Source: Kibdelosporangium persicum
Lineage (GTDB): Bacteria > Actinomycetota > Actinomycetes > Mycobacteriales > Pseudonocardiaceae
Assembly: GCF_013280595.1 (NCBI RefSeq)
Contig: NZ_JAAATY010000040.1
Location: 1 to 64,000 of the forward strand
Reading direction: 5' to 3'
Length of the DNA stretch: 64,000 bases
Positions within the stretch are counted from its first letter, which is position 1. Every line of letters starts with the position of its first letter. Under the pieces are notes generated by a model. It saw only the letters and a list, made by a program, of their open reading frames with translations, was not told the origin of the DNA and ran no database searches. The position numbers and the translations under genes were made by a program. Shown here piece by piece: positions 1 to 8,849 of this stretch.

Positions 1-19
1 GGGGTGCCTTGGTGGGTGG

Positions 20-1402
20 TCAATGCTGGAGTGGGGGTGGGGAGTGTGCCCGGTCGAACAGCAGTAGCCAGGCGTTGCGGTGGGGCCAGTGGGTGGGCAG
101 GCGCAGGGTGGTGCGGCGTGCTTGGCGGGTGAGTTGGGCGGCCACGGTGATCAGGGTGCGGCGCAGGGTGGTGGTGTGGGCGCGGGCGAAGCGTCCGGTG
201 GCCAGGCAGCCGGTGGCGCGCAGGAGGTTGTGGGTGATGGTGGCCAGGATCAGCCAGGCGGCGTTGGCGATGAAGGCGTGTGACGGGAAGTGGGTCAGGG
301 TGCTGGTGGCGAGTTGGCCCAGGACGTGTTCGATGCTGCCGGCTCGTTGGCGGTGGCAGGCCTCGGCTTGGGTCTTTTCGAGTGGGGAGTTGGTGAGGAT
401 GGCGTGGTAGCGGTAAGCGGGGAATAGTGGTTGTTGGTCGGTGTGCGGGGTGGTGATGGGCACGCGGCGCACGATCAGCCGGAGGGTGGCTGGTCCGGTG
501 GGGTGCCGGGTGATGTTGGTGAGAACGGTCAGGCTGGTCTCGGCGATCTCGGCGTGGGTGATCAGCTGCCCGGTGTCCTGGTCGCGGATGGGGGTGGCGA
601 AGGTGACCGGTTGCCAGTGTGGTTCGGGGATGTCGTGGATGGCGGCGGTGACGTTGCCGCTGTGGCGTGCGGTGATGGAAAACCATGCGCCGGCCGTGAT
701 CACCTCGGTGATGACCTCGCCGTTGAAGAACGCCGAGTCCATGCGTACCAGGATGGGGCCGGTCGCGCCGCAGGCTCGGGCGGTGGTCAGCGAGCGGCGC
801 AGCAGGCTGGCGGCGTTGCGGGCGGAGTGGGCGTTGCCGCCGCGTAGCCGGCTGTCGAGGATCACCGGAGCGGCCAGCGGGGTGCCCAGCGTGATGAGTT
901 GGTAGTCCAGGCCGAACAGGTTCTTGTGCCCGTACGCGGCACCTTGTTTCTTGCTGTGCACCTGCTGGGTTTTGGAATCCATGTCCACAAAGGCCAGCTG
1001 ATCGACGCCGGGCAGCAGCGGGGTCTGGGCGGCCAGCCTGACCAGCACCCCGTGAGCCACGTGCTGCAACTGGGTCAGGTGACCGATGCCGAAATACCGC
1101 AGGAAGCTGCCCAGCGTGGACGGTGCCCTGATACCGTCGAACAGCAGCGGCAGCCCGCCATGGCGGATCACGTCCAGATCGTCGATCGAGTCCGCGCCAC
1201 AGACCATGCCCGCCACGATCGACGCGATCTTCGCGCCGGCGTTGGCGCCGATCGAGCCACCCAGCCGGACATGCCTATCGGCCAGCTCAGACAGGCCCGC
1301 ATCCTGCGCTAATCGCATCGCCGGCACCAGCCCGGCCTGCGACACCAACGTCGGATGGTCGAACCTCGCGTCAATCCCACCACGGGTATGCGATGCTTTC
1401 AC
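20..1402 (-). CDS. IS1380 family transposase
   Basis: This 460-aa protein is full length for the IS1380 family. It catalyses cut-and-paste movement through an RNase H-like DDE core. Candidate catalytic acidic residues are the Asp in FVDMDSKTQQV, the Asp in LVRMDSAFFNGEV and the Glu in RAGSIEHVLGQLATS, spaced as expected for this family with a long beta-strand insertion between the second Asp and the Glu. The start is GTG at 1402, chosen because GAAGAGGG lies about 10 nt upstream and the N-terminus (MKASHTRGG) runs straight into the conserved region. The frame is intact, so the element may still be active. The Shine-Dalgarno sequence is buried in a hairpin (see 1407-1474). Family assignment rests on overall motif order, without a database comparison. 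Confidence 0.88.
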   Translation of the reverse strand: MKASHTRGGIDARFDHPTLVSQAGLVPAMRLAQDAGLSELADRHVRLGGSIGANAGAKIASIVAGMVCGADSIDDLDVIRHGGLPLLFDGIRAPSTLGSFLRYFGIGHLTQLQHVAHGVLVRLAAQTPLLPGVDQLAFVDMDSKTQQVHSKKQGAAYGHKNLFGLDYQLITLGTPLAAPVILDSRLRGGNAHSARNAASLLRRSLTTARACGATGPILVRMDSAFFNGEVITEVITAGAWFSITARHSGNVTAAIHDIPEPHWQPVTFATPIRDQDTGQLITHAEIAETSLTVLTNITRHPTGPATLRLIVRRVPITTPHTDQQPLFPAYRYHAILTNSPLEKTQAEACHRQRAGSIEHVLGQLATSTLTHFPSHAFIANAAWLILATITHNLLRATGCLATGRFARAHTTTLRRTLITVAAQLTRQARRTTLRLPTHWPHRNAWLLLFDRAHSPPPLQH

Positions 1403-1406
1403 TTAA

Positions 1407-1474
1407 CAGGTGCCCTCTTCTGTGATGGCTTGTTCCCTAGACAAGAACAATCATCCCAGCTCAGAGGGCACCTG
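1407..1474 (-). promoter_or_regulatory. Hairpin covering the transposase ribosome binding site
   Basis: On the minus strand CAGGTGCCCTCT (1474-1463) can pair perfectly with AGAGGGCACCTG (1418-1407). The 3' arm contains the AGAGGG Shine-Dalgarno sequence of the transposase, 10 nt before its GTG. A second stem, CTTGT/ACAAG, nests in the loop (1429-1445). A transcript entering from outside the element would fold and hide the ribosome binding site, whereas one starting inside the loop would not. IS10 and IS50 are known to limit transposase synthesis from read-through transcripts this way; its use here is inferred. Confidence 0.55.
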
Positions 1475-1515
1475 CCCGTCTACGACATACCCACCACCAA
1501 CACATTCACCGGTGG

Positions 1516-1549
1516 ATCAGGGTTAGAACCCGGATAAACACTCACGAGG
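1516..1549. repeat. Truncated copy of the CTCGTGAG palindromic intergenic repeat
   Basis: It contains the loop (1516-1535, beginning ATCAGGGTTAGAACC) and the right arm AAACACTCACGAGG (1536-1549) of the element that is complete at 6023, 17561 and 20771. The left 14-bp arm is absent and replaced by DNA ending in ACCGGTGG. The break at the arm/loop junction, beside a transposase gene, suggests that the IS inserted here. The half palindrome lies just past the stop of the acyl-CoA ligase gene, where it would otherwise act as terminator. Confidence 0.8.
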
Positions 1550-1553
1550 TCTT

Positions 1554-3191
1554 TCAGGGCAGGTGGGTGACGTCGAGCTTGCCTTCGGCGAAGGCCGCCC
1601 GGATCCGCTTCTTGTCGAACTTGCCGACGCTGGTCTTCGGGACTTCCTCGATGTACGTGTAGTTCTCCGGCACCTGCCAGTGCGCGACCCGGCCTTCCAG
1701 GAACTCACGCAGCTCCCGCGGCTGGACGGTCTGCCCCTCCCGCACCACGACCGCGACCAACGGGCGCTCGTCCCACTTCTCGTCCGGGATGCCGACGACC
1801 GCCGCCTCGGCCACCGCCGGGTGCGCCATCACCTGGTTCTCCAGCTCCACCGAGGAGATCCACTCGCCGCCGGACTTGATCACGTCCTTGGAGCGGTCGG
1901 TCAGCTTCAGGAACCCGTCCGGGGTGAACGAGCCGACGTCGCCGGTGCGCAGCCAGCCGTCGTGGAACTTGTCCGCGCCCTCACCGTCCTCGTCCTGCCG
2001 GTAGTACGAGGCCGCGATCCACGGGCCGCTGACCTCCAGTTCGCCGACGCTCTCGCCGTCCCACGGCACCTCGTTGCCGTCGTCGTCGATCAGGCGTGCG
2101 CTCACCGACGCGGGCGGACGGCCCTGCGTGTACCGGTACGCCCACTCCTCGTCGCCCGTCACGCCTGCCGGCGGCCGCGCGACGCTGCCCAGCGGTGACG
2201 TCTCGGTCATGCCCCACGCGTGCGTGATGTGCACGCCGTAGCGGTCGTTGAAGGCATGCATCAGAGCGGGCGGGCACGCGGAGCCGCCGACGATGACGTC
2301 CCGCAACGACGAGAGGTCGACCGGGTTGCTCTCCAGGTGCGCCAGCAGGCCTTGCCAGATCGTGGGAACGGCGCCCGCGAAGGTCGGCCGCTCGGCCGCG
2401 ATCATCGCCGCCAGCGGCTCCGGCTGCAGGAACCGGTCCGGCATCAGCAACGACGCGCCCACCATCATCGCCGCGTACGGCATGCCCCACGACATCGCGT
2501 GGAACTGCGGCACGATCACCAGTGCCTTGTCCGACCCCGACAGGTTCATGCTGTCGGACATGCAGACCTGCATGGAGTGCAGGTAGATCGAGCGGTGCGA
2601 GTAGACGACGCCCTTCGGGTTGCCGGTCGTGCCGGACGTGTAGCACATCGCGGCGGCCTGCCGTTCGTCCACTTCCGGCCAGTCGTACTCCTCCGGCTGA
2701 CCGGCCAGCAGTTCGTCGTACGAGTGCACCTCGACCCCGGCAGGCGCTTCGAGCGCCTCGACCGGCCCGTTGGCCACGACCACGTGCCTGACCGTGCTGA
2801 ACGTCGGCAGGACGCGCGCCAACAGCGGCGCGATCGACGCGTCCACGATCACCACGTGGTCTTCGGCGTGGTTGGCGATGTAGGTCAGCTGCTCGGGGAA
2901 CAGGCGCAGGTTCAGCGTGTGCAGCACCGCGCCCATCGCGGGGACGGCCAGGTAGGCCTGCAGGTGCTCGGCGTTGTTCCACATGAACGTGCCCACCCGC
3001 TGGTCGCCGGTGACCCCAAGGCCACGCAGCGCGTGGGCGAGCTGAGCCGCCCGGCGGCCGGTCTGCCCGTACTGCTCGCGCCTGGCCTCGGTACCGGTCC
3101 AGGTGATCACCTCACTGGACGAGTACATGCCGGTTCCGTGGCGGACGATCCGCCCGATCGTGAGAGGGGTGTCCTGCATCGTGCTCAACAT
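1554..3191 (-). CDS. Fatty-acyl-CoA ligase (AMP-binding, FadD/AlkK-like)
   Basis: A 545-aa member of the ANL adenylating superfamily that activates a carboxylic acid, probably a medium- or long-chain fatty acid, to its CoA thioester via an acyl-AMP. The ATP/AMP-binding loop reads YTSGTTGNPKGVV in the first half, followed by the GMTETSP motif, the TGD motif (LRTGDVGSF) and the C-terminal catalytic lysine region KTSVGKFDKKRIR. The start at 3191 is preferred over an upstream in-frame codon at 3287 because GGGAGA precedes it and the extra N-terminal residues are not typical of the family. There is no transmembrane segment. It stands alone on the minus strand, its 3' end meeting the broken palindromic repeat and the IS. 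The exact substrate is not readable from sequence. Confidence 0.9.
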   Translation of the reverse strand: MLSTMQDTPLTIGRIVRHGTGMYSSSEVITWTGTEARREQYGQTGRRAAQLAHALRGLGVTGDQRVGTFMWNNAEHLQAYLAVPAMGAVLHTLNLRLFPEQLTYIANHAEDHVVIVDASIAPLLARVLPTFSTVRHVVVANGPVEALEAPAGVEVHSYDELLAGQPEEYDWPEVDERQAAAMCYTSGTTGNPKGVVYSHRSIYLHSMQVCMSDSMNLSGSDKALVIVPQFHAMSWGMPYAAMMVGASLLMPDRFLQPEPLAAMIAAERPTFAGAVPTIWQGLLAHLESNPVDLSSLRDVIVGGSACPPALMHAFNDRYGVHITHAWGMTETSPLGSVARPPAGVTGDEEWAYRYTQGRPPASVSARLIDDDGNEVPWDGESVGELEVSGPWIAASYYRQDEDGEGADKFHDGWLRTGDVGSFTPDGFLKLTDRSKDVIKSGGEWISSVELENQVMAHPAVAEAAVVGIPDEKWDERPLVAVVVREGQTVQPRELREFLEGRVAHWQVPENYTYIEEVPKTSVGKFDKKRIRAAFAEGKLDVTHLP

Positions 3192-3612
3192 GGGCTCTCC
3201 CGCTGTGTCCTGCGTCACCGCATCGTGCGCCTGACTGCACAGTAGATGGTCCTTACCTCCGGGGTATGAGGCCCGGATCACGGTCACAGCTTGCGACGAA
3301 AACTCGCCTGAGGTAACCGGAGGGCAATTCGAACATCCCCAGGAAGAGGCCGAAAAACAAGCGTGAAACTCACCGGAGGGAGTCTCCGGTCAGCCGGTCC
3401 GGCCCGTGCCGCAAACCGCCCTTGAGGGTGAATTACGGAGGGTTGTGCCTGGTCGGTGCGGGGTTGTTCGGCGGAAAGTCCCGCGTGTCGGGGGTATGTT
3501 CCGCAGGTGGGTGTCGTTTACTGGTCGCGTCGCGAGGCGTGATCGGGCCCGAAAAAGGGCGGTGGAAATCGCACCGGCGACACCAGACCTCGACATAGGA
3601 AGGAACAGCACG
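3192..3612. other. Intergenic region between divergent acyl-CoA ligase and mihF
   Basis: The 421 bp hold no convincing gene. They contain an inverted repeat, ACCGGAG-GGAGT-CTCCGGT (3372-3390), and a second copy of its left half (ACCGGAGGG) about 55 bp upstream near 3317, which could be regulator sites for the ligase. The promoters of both flanking genes should lie here, but no -35/-10 pair is good enough to place. Confidence 0.5.
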
Positions 3613-3924
3613 TTGGCTCTGCCTACGTTGACTCCCGAGCAGCGCGCTGAGGCGTTGGCCAAGGCAGCCGAGGCACGCAAGGCGCGCTCCGAGCTGCTTG
3701 CTTCGATCAAGGCCGGCAAGACCACCATCGACAAGGTGCTCGCCAAGGCCAAGGAAGACAAGACCATCGGAAAGACCAAGGTCAAGCAGCTGCTGATGGC
3801 GGTGCCGGGGCTTGGTGCGGTGAAGGTCGCCTCGCTGCTGGAGAAGGCCGGTATCGACGCCGAGCGCCGGGCGGCGGGTCTCGGCGACCGTCAGCGCGGC
3901 GCGCTGATCGACGCCCTCAAGTGA
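3613..3924 (+). CDS. mihF: Actinobacterial integration host factor (mIHF)
   Basis: A 103-aa nucleoid protein of the actinobacterial mIHF/sIHF family, with an N-terminal helix (LTPEQRAEALAKAAEA), a central basic helix and a C-terminal helix-two-turn-helix DNA-binding module (VPGLGAVKVASLLEKAG) like that of ribosomal protein S13. Known members bind DNA without sequence specificity, bend it, and affect recombination and replication. The start is taken as TTG at 3613 because family members begin MALPTLTPEQR, and AGGAAGGA lies about 8 nt upstream. In mycobacteria and streptomycetes the gene sits next to gmk (guanylate kinase) and rpoZ; neither is here, so this may be a second copy or a relocated one. 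Confidence 0.92.
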   Translation: MALPTLTPEQRAEALAKAAEARKARSELLASIKAGKTTIDKVLAKAKEDKTIGKTKVKQLLMAVPGLGAVKVASLLEKAGIDAERRAAGLGDRQRGALIDALK

Positions 3925-4054
3925 CAACAGGCCCCTAGCCGGAGGGGCGGTTCAGGTTTGCCGAAGGTGGTCCTCGCATGACGAGGGCCACCTTCAGCAG
4001 TTTCCGGGCCGGTGGGCGGGGCACGATGAAGGCGGGCGGGCACGATGAGAGGTT

Positions 4055-5170
4055 GTGGACGTGGAACTGACCGACCAGTACCAGCCGGGAGCCTTCTTCT
4101 TCGCCGCCCCGGACCGCACACTGCTCGCGAGCGACCCGCGGCACGTGCTCTCCGAGAAGGACTCCGACGCCCTGTCCGCCCAGGTCAACGAGGCTCTCGC
4201 GGAGTACCGCGGGATAGCCGTCGGCGCGCTGCCGTACGACGACACGGGCGAGACGCACGTGCTGCTGCCGGCCTCGGTGTCCTGGGCCGGTCCGATCCGC
4301 CCGGGCAAGCACCAGGTGTCGCTGCCCGGCCACCGGGTGACCTCCGAACCGTCGCCCGAGGAGTACGAACGCGGGGTCAGCAAGGCCCTCGCCCTGCTCA
4401 ACGACGGCACCCTGGGCAAGGTCGTGCTCGCCAGGACCCTGCGGATCGACCTGGACGAGCCGGTCGACATGCGGCGGATGCTGGCCAGCCTGGCCGCGAT
4501 GAACACGCACGGTTACACCTTCGCGACCCCGCTGCCCACTCCTGGGGTGACGCTCGTCAGTGCCAGCCCGGAGCTGCTGGTCCGCCGGACCGGGATGAGT
4601 TTCGTGTCCCGGCCGCTGGCCGGCTCCCAGCCGCGCGGCAAGGACCCGGTGGAGGACCGTGCCAACGCCCAGCGGCTGCTGGCGTCGAAGAAGGACCAGG
4701 ACGAGCACCGGTGGGTGGTCGAGGCCGAGGTCGAGGCGCTGCGGCCGTTCTGCCGGCGGATGACCGTGCCCCGCACGCCGTCGCTGGTCAGCACGCCGAG
4801 CATGTGGCACCTGTGCACCACGATCACCGGCGAGCTCGCCGACCGGAGCGTGACGGCGCTGACGCTGGCCGCGGCCCTGCACCCGACCCCGGCGGTCTGC
4901 GGATCGCCGACCAGGGCGGCCCGGGACGCGATCGCCCAGATCGAATCGTTCGACCGGGGTTTCTACACCGGCGCGGTCGGCTGGGTCGACAGCAACGGGG
5001 ACGGCGAGTGGGCCGTGGCGATCAGGTCGGCAGACGTCACTGACCAGTCACTACGCCTCTACGCCGGGGCGGGGATCGTCGACGCTTCGGTGCCGGAGCT
5101 CGAGCTGGCCGAGACATCCGCGAAGTTCCAGACGTTGTTGCGCGGTATGGGACTTGATCTCACGCTGTAG
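4055..5170 (+). CDS. Isochorismate synthase (chorismate-binding family)
   Basis: This 371-aa protein contains the chorismate-binding domain shared by isochorismate synthases, anthranilate synthase component I and PabB. The C-terminal signature is clear (VCGSPTRAARDAIAQIE, then FDRGFYTGAVGWVD), as is SQPRGKDPVEDRANA before it. The short N-terminus and lack of an amidotransferase domain favour isochorismate synthase, supplying isochorismate for 2,3-dihydroxybenzoate or salicylate siderophores or for menaquinone. The GTG start at 4055 has GAGAGG just upstream. The PhzF-like gene follows after 9 bp, so the two are probably cotranscribed. No other siderophore or menaquinone genes lie nearby. A distinction between EntC/DhbC and MenF roles cannot be made from sequence. 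Confidence 0.85.
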   Translation: MDVELTDQYQPGAFFFAAPDRTLLASDPRHVLSEKDSDALSAQVNEALAEYRGIAVGALPYDDTGETHVLLPASVSWAGPIRPGKHQVSLPGHRVTSEPSPEEYERGVSKALALLNDGTLGKVVLARTLRIDLDEPVDMRRMLASLAAMNTHGYTFATPLPTPGVTLVSASPELLVRRTGMSFVSRPLAGSQPRGKDPVEDRANAQRLLASKKDQDEHRWVVEAEVEALRPFCRRMTVPRTPSLVSTPSMWHLCTTITGELADRSVTALTLAAALHPTPAVCGSPTRAARDAIAQIESFDRGFYTGAVGWVDSNGDGEWAVAIRSADVTDQSLRLYAGAGIVDASVPELELAETSAKFQTLLRGMGLDLTL

Positions 5171-5179
5171 CTTTGGCAC

Positions 5180-6016
<837 letters not shown>

Positions 6017-6022
6017 CGCTCC

Positions 6023-6070
6023 CCTCGTGAGTGTTTGTCCGTGTTCTAACCCTGATAAACACTCACGAGG
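6023..6070. repeat. CTCGTGAG palindromic intergenic repeat, copy 2
   Basis: Perfect 14-bp arms CCTCGTGAGTGTTT (6023-6036) and AAACACTCACGAGG (6057-6070) enclose a 20-nt loop (GTCCGTGTTCTAACCCTGAT), which is the reverse-orientation version of the loop at 17561 and 20771. It lies between convergent genes (PhzF-like and a lipoprotein), so it probably works as a bidirectional terminator. Confidence 0.9.
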
Positions 6071-6088
6071 GTTGGGCTGGGGTTTTGC

Positions 6089-6709
6089 TCAGGGCAACTG
6101 GACGACGGTCAAGTCGTAGTTGGCCTCGTTGGTGAACGTGCCGCTGCCTCCGCGCAGAGTCAGCGTGTGCTGCCCGGGCGCCAGCGGATCGACCCGCACC
6201 CACAATCCACAGCTGTAGCCCTCCTGGGCACCTGACATCGAGTCGTACGTGATCTTGGTGGGCTCGATCCGCTCGACCGGCACCGGTTTGCCGTCCAGCA
6301 GCGCTTCGCCGTTCGCGGCCGAGAGGAACGTGGCGCAGCCCGCCGCGTCCTTCGTCATCCGCGTGGCGACCGGGCCGGCGAGCGGCAGGGCCGAGGGGAC
6401 CTGGCAGTGCCTGTCCGCCGTGCCTCCCGGCGTTCCCGCGATCAGCCAGACGCCGAACGGCTGGCTGTCGCCGCAGTACTGCCCGGTCGGGTCCTCGACC
6501 GGGCTCTGGCCCGGCGCGGCCGAGCTCGCCCAGCTCCACCAGAGGGTCTGCAACCGTTGCGGGGTCAGCGGTTCCGCCCTCACCTGATCGGCCGGCAGTC
6601 CGGCGACGGCCGGTGGCGGCGCGGCCGGTGGCGGGGCCGGTTCGGACGTGCTGCCGCATCCGGCCAGGAACAGTGCGGCCACACCGAACAACACAGGGCG
6701 TCGGATCAC
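6089..6709 (-). CDS. Putative lipoprotein of unknown function
   Basis: A 206-aa secreted protein. The N-terminus MIRRPVLFGVAALFLAGCGS is a lipoprotein signal with an LAGC lipobox, so the mature protein should be anchored through the cysteine on the outer face of the membrane. A proline/alanine-rich linker follows. The C-terminal third (DPLAPGQHTLTLRGG) resembles a small beta-sandwich without a named family that I recognise. The GTG start at 6709 overlaps the stop codon of the MocR regulator gene upstream (GTGA), implying translational coupling and a two-gene operon. Function unknown. Confidence 0.75.
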   Translation of the reverse strand: MIRRPVLFGVAALFLAGCGSTSEPAPPPAAPPPAVAGLPADQVRAEPLTPQRLQTLWWSWASSAAPGQSPVEDPTGQYCGDSQPFGVWLIAGTPGGTADRHCQVPSALPLAGPVATRMTKDAAGCATFLSAANGEALLDGKPVPVERIEPTKITYDSMSGAQEGYSCGLWVRVDPLAPGQHTLTLRGGSGTFTNEANYDLTVVQLP

Positions 6710-8133
6710 CGGCGAATCGTATCGGGCCGCATGCAGGCTTTCAGCCGGTGTAGCCCTTCGTCGATATCGGACAGTTCAATCGCGCCATACCCGATCACCA
6801 GACCGGGGCGACCGGAAGAGTGAATTCTGAACGGAGACAAGGCGTACACGACGACACCGGCCGCCCGTGCACGCCGATAGACGGACAGGTCGTTCACACC
6901 ATCGGGTAGATATGCACACAGGTGCAGGCCCGCCGCGACGGGCTGCGGTTCGAGCAGACCGGCGAAGTCACGCCGCAGCACCGTCAGAATCCGGTCATGC
7001 CTGGCCTGGTACTCCTTGCGGGTCCGCCGGATGTGCCGGGCCAGCAGGCCTTCGTCGATCAGGCCGGCGAGCGCGCCCTGGATCGGCCGGTTGGACTGCC
7101 AGTCGCCGACGTACTTCGCCGCCCGCAGCGCGGGCCGCAGACCGGCCGGTGCGATCAGGAAACCGAGCCGCAGGCTCGGCAGCAGCACTTTGGACAGTGA
7201 ACCGACGTAGACCACGTGCCCGGTCCGGTCGAGGTTCTGCAACGGCTCGATCGGACGGCCGCCGTACCGGAACTCGCTGTCGTAGTCGTCCTCGACCACG
7301 ACGGCCCCGGTCCGTTCGGCCCATTCGAGCAACGCGGTCCGGCGGGCCAAGGACATCGGGACGCCCAACGGGAACTGGTGGGACGGTGTCACGTAGACGA
7401 CCCGCGCGGCCGGAGGGATCGCGGAGACGACGATCCCCTCCTCGTCGACGGGCACGCCGACGACGTCGGCGCCGTGCGACCGGAACAGGTGCAGCGGCCC
7501 GAAGTAGCCGGGATCCTCCACGGCCACAACGGTTCCCGGTTCGACCAGGACGCGGCAGACCAGATCGAGCGCTTGCTGGGCGCCGTGGGTGACCAGCACG
7601 TCGTCCGCGGACGCGCGCACCGCACGGGAAACGCCGACGTGCCGGGCCAGCGCCGCGGCCAGCGCGGGATGAGCCGCCGCCCCGTCGTGCGCGAGCGATC
7701 CGATGGCCGCCGGGGTGAACTGTCTGGCCAGCAACCGGCGCCACGCGGCGTACGGGAACAGCTTCGCGTCCGGTATCCCGGCGCGGAAGTCGTACCGGAC
7801 CGGCGACGTGTCGTGTGCCGGGGCCCGCAGGGTTTCCCACACCGCTTTGGGACGCGGTCCCGCGCCGTGCGTGCGGCCGGGCGGCTGGGAGAACCCGGAC
7901 GCCTGGACGAACGTGCCCGAGCCGGTCTTCGCGGCCACGAACCCCTCGGCGGTGAGCCGGTCGTACGCGGCGCTGACGGTGTTGCGGGACACCGCAAGCC
8001 GCTCGGCGAGCTCGCGGGTCGGCGGCAGCGCGTCGCCCTGCCGCAGCCTGCCGTCCATGATGGCGGCCTTGACCTGCTGGTAGATCTGGCCGGTCTTCTC
8101 GGTCCGGCCGACCAGGCTGACATGGAACTCCAC
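6706..8133 (-). CDS. MocR/PdxR-type GntR regulator with aminotransferase-like domain
   Basis: A 475-aa transcription factor with an N-terminal GntR winged helix (LPPTRELAERLAVSRNTV) joined to a fold-type I PLP aminotransferase-like domain. The PLP-binding lysine is in YVGSLSKVLLPSLRLG, and VVEDDYDSEFRYGG carries the pyridine-nitrogen aspartate motif. MocR proteins use PLP or PLP-amino-acid adducts as effector; PdxR members control vitamin B6 genes, but no pdxS/pdxT is here. The GTG start at 8133 gives a normal family length; a longer in-frame reading to 8334 would run into the divergent gene. The regulator may control the downstream lipoprotein gene, which it overlaps, or the divergent TIGR03086 gene. 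Confidence 0.88.
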   Translation of the reverse strand: MEFHVSLVGRTEKTGQIYQQVKAAIMDGRLRQGDALPPTRELAERLAVSRNTVSAAYDRLTAEGFVAAKTGSGTFVQASGFSQPPGRTHGAGPRPKAVWETLRAPAHDTSPVRYDFRAGIPDAKLFPYAAWRRLLARQFTPAAIGSLAHDGAAAHPALAAALARHVGVSRAVRASADDVLVTHGAQQALDLVCRVLVEPGTVVAVEDPGYFGPLHLFRSHGADVVGVPVDEEGIVVSAIPPAARVVYVTPSHQFPLGVPMSLARRTALLEWAERTGAVVVEDDYDSEFRYGGRPIEPLQNLDRTGHVVYVGSLSKVLLPSLRLGFLIAPAGLRPALRAAKYVGDWQSNRPIQGALAGLIDEGLLARHIRRTRKEYQARHDRILTVLRRDFAGLLEPQPVAAGLHLCAYLPDGVNDLSVYRRARAAGVVVYALSPFRIHSSGRPGLVIGYGAIELSDIDEGLHRLKACMRPDTIRR

Positions 8134-8220
8134 CGCCTCGACGATAGCCGGATTGGCCCAGTCGAACTTGCCGATTTTGGCTCTTCCGGGGTGCCGCTGG
8201 GGCTTTCTAGGGTGCTTCCC

Positions 8221-8790
8221 GTGGACTTCCGGGAACTCGACCGCCAGGCGATGAAACTGACCAGCGAGGTGATCGGCCAGGTCCGGCCGGACCAGCTGCG
8301 GCTGCCGACGCCGTGCGCCGACTGGACGCTGCACGGTCTGCTACGGCACCTGGTCAGCGAGGACCTGGGCTTCGCCGCCGCGACGACCGCGGGCACCGGA
8401 TTGTCCGATGTGGACTGGAACGCGGGCGGGCTCGGGCCCGACCCGGTCGCCGGCTACCGGCGAGCGGCGGCCGGGTACGTCGCGGCCTTCGAGCCCGGCT
8501 CGGTGCTGGACCGGCCGATGCGCATCGGCGTGTTCGGGGTGGTGCCCGGTTCGGTCGCCGTGACGATGCACTTCATCGACACGGTCGTGCACGGCTGGGA
8601 CGTCGCCAGGACGATCGGCGTGCCGTACACGCCGGACGAGCGGATCGCGGCGGCGGCGCTGAAAGCCATGCGGCGCTTCCCATCCGATCGTCCTACCGCC
8701 GCGTTCGACGTTCAGGTGACGGTGCCGGACGACACGAGCGAGCTGGACAAGCTCGTGGCCTACGCCGGCCGGGATCCGCACTGGACGTGA
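8221..8790 (+). CDS. TIGR03086 family (DinB/maleylpyruvate isomerase-like) protein
   Basis: A 189-aa protein of the TIGR03086 group, related to mycothiol-dependent maleylpyruvate isomerases and DinB four-helix proteins. Visible marks are the N-terminal TPCADWTLHGLLRHLV, with the first conserved metal-binding histidine, and the later MHFIDTVVHGWDVAR with the paired histidines. Such proteins are thought to bind a divalent metal and possibly mycothiol; the reaction of this member is unknown. The GTG start at 8221 gives the standard N-terminus, though the ribosome binding site is weak. The gene diverges from the MocR regulator and is followed directly by a strong hairpin. Confidence 0.75.
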   Translation: MDFRELDRQAMKLTSEVIGQVRPDQLRLPTPCADWTLHGLLRHLVSEDLGFAAATTAGTGLSDVDWNAGGLGPDPVAGYRRAAAGYVAAFEPGSVLDRPMRIGVFGVVPGSVAVTMHFIDTVVHGWDVARTIGVPYTPDERIAAAALKAMRRFPSDRPTAAFDVQVTVPDDTSELDKLVAYAGRDPHWT

Positions 8791-8825
8791 GCCCGGCAGC
8801 AGGCTGGGGGTCTGCTGCCGGGCTC
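8789..8825 (+). terminator. Strong stem-loop terminator after the TIGR03086 gene
   Basis: GAGCCCGGCAGCAG (8789-8802) pairs without mismatch to CTGCTGCCGGGCTC (8812-8825), leaving a 9-nt loop. It starts within the TGA stop codon. There is no U-tract, as is common for actinobacterial terminators. Confidence 0.85.
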
Positions 8826-8849
8826 GCGCGTTTCGCCTGCGTGGGGCCA

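Larger units (their letters stand above)
1..1515 (-). mobile_element. IS1380-type insertion sequence, left end at or beyond window edge
   Basis: The element holds one transposase gene (20-1402, minus strand) and a roughly 110-bp leader. The right boundary is placed at 1515 by inference, because the palindromic repeat that is complete at three other loci here resumes at 1516 exactly at its arm/loop junction. The left inverted repeat and the other half of the target lie outside the window, so terminal repeats and target duplication cannot be confirmed. The internal 12-bp inverted repeat (1407-1418/1463-1474) is probably not the terminal repeat, because it sits against the transposase start codon. 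Confidence 0.7.

Noticed and set aside
1407-1474. The 12-bp inverted repeat as the terminal inverted repeat of the IS
   Set aside because: Both arms lie on the same side of the transposase, one against its start codon, so they cannot be the two element ends.
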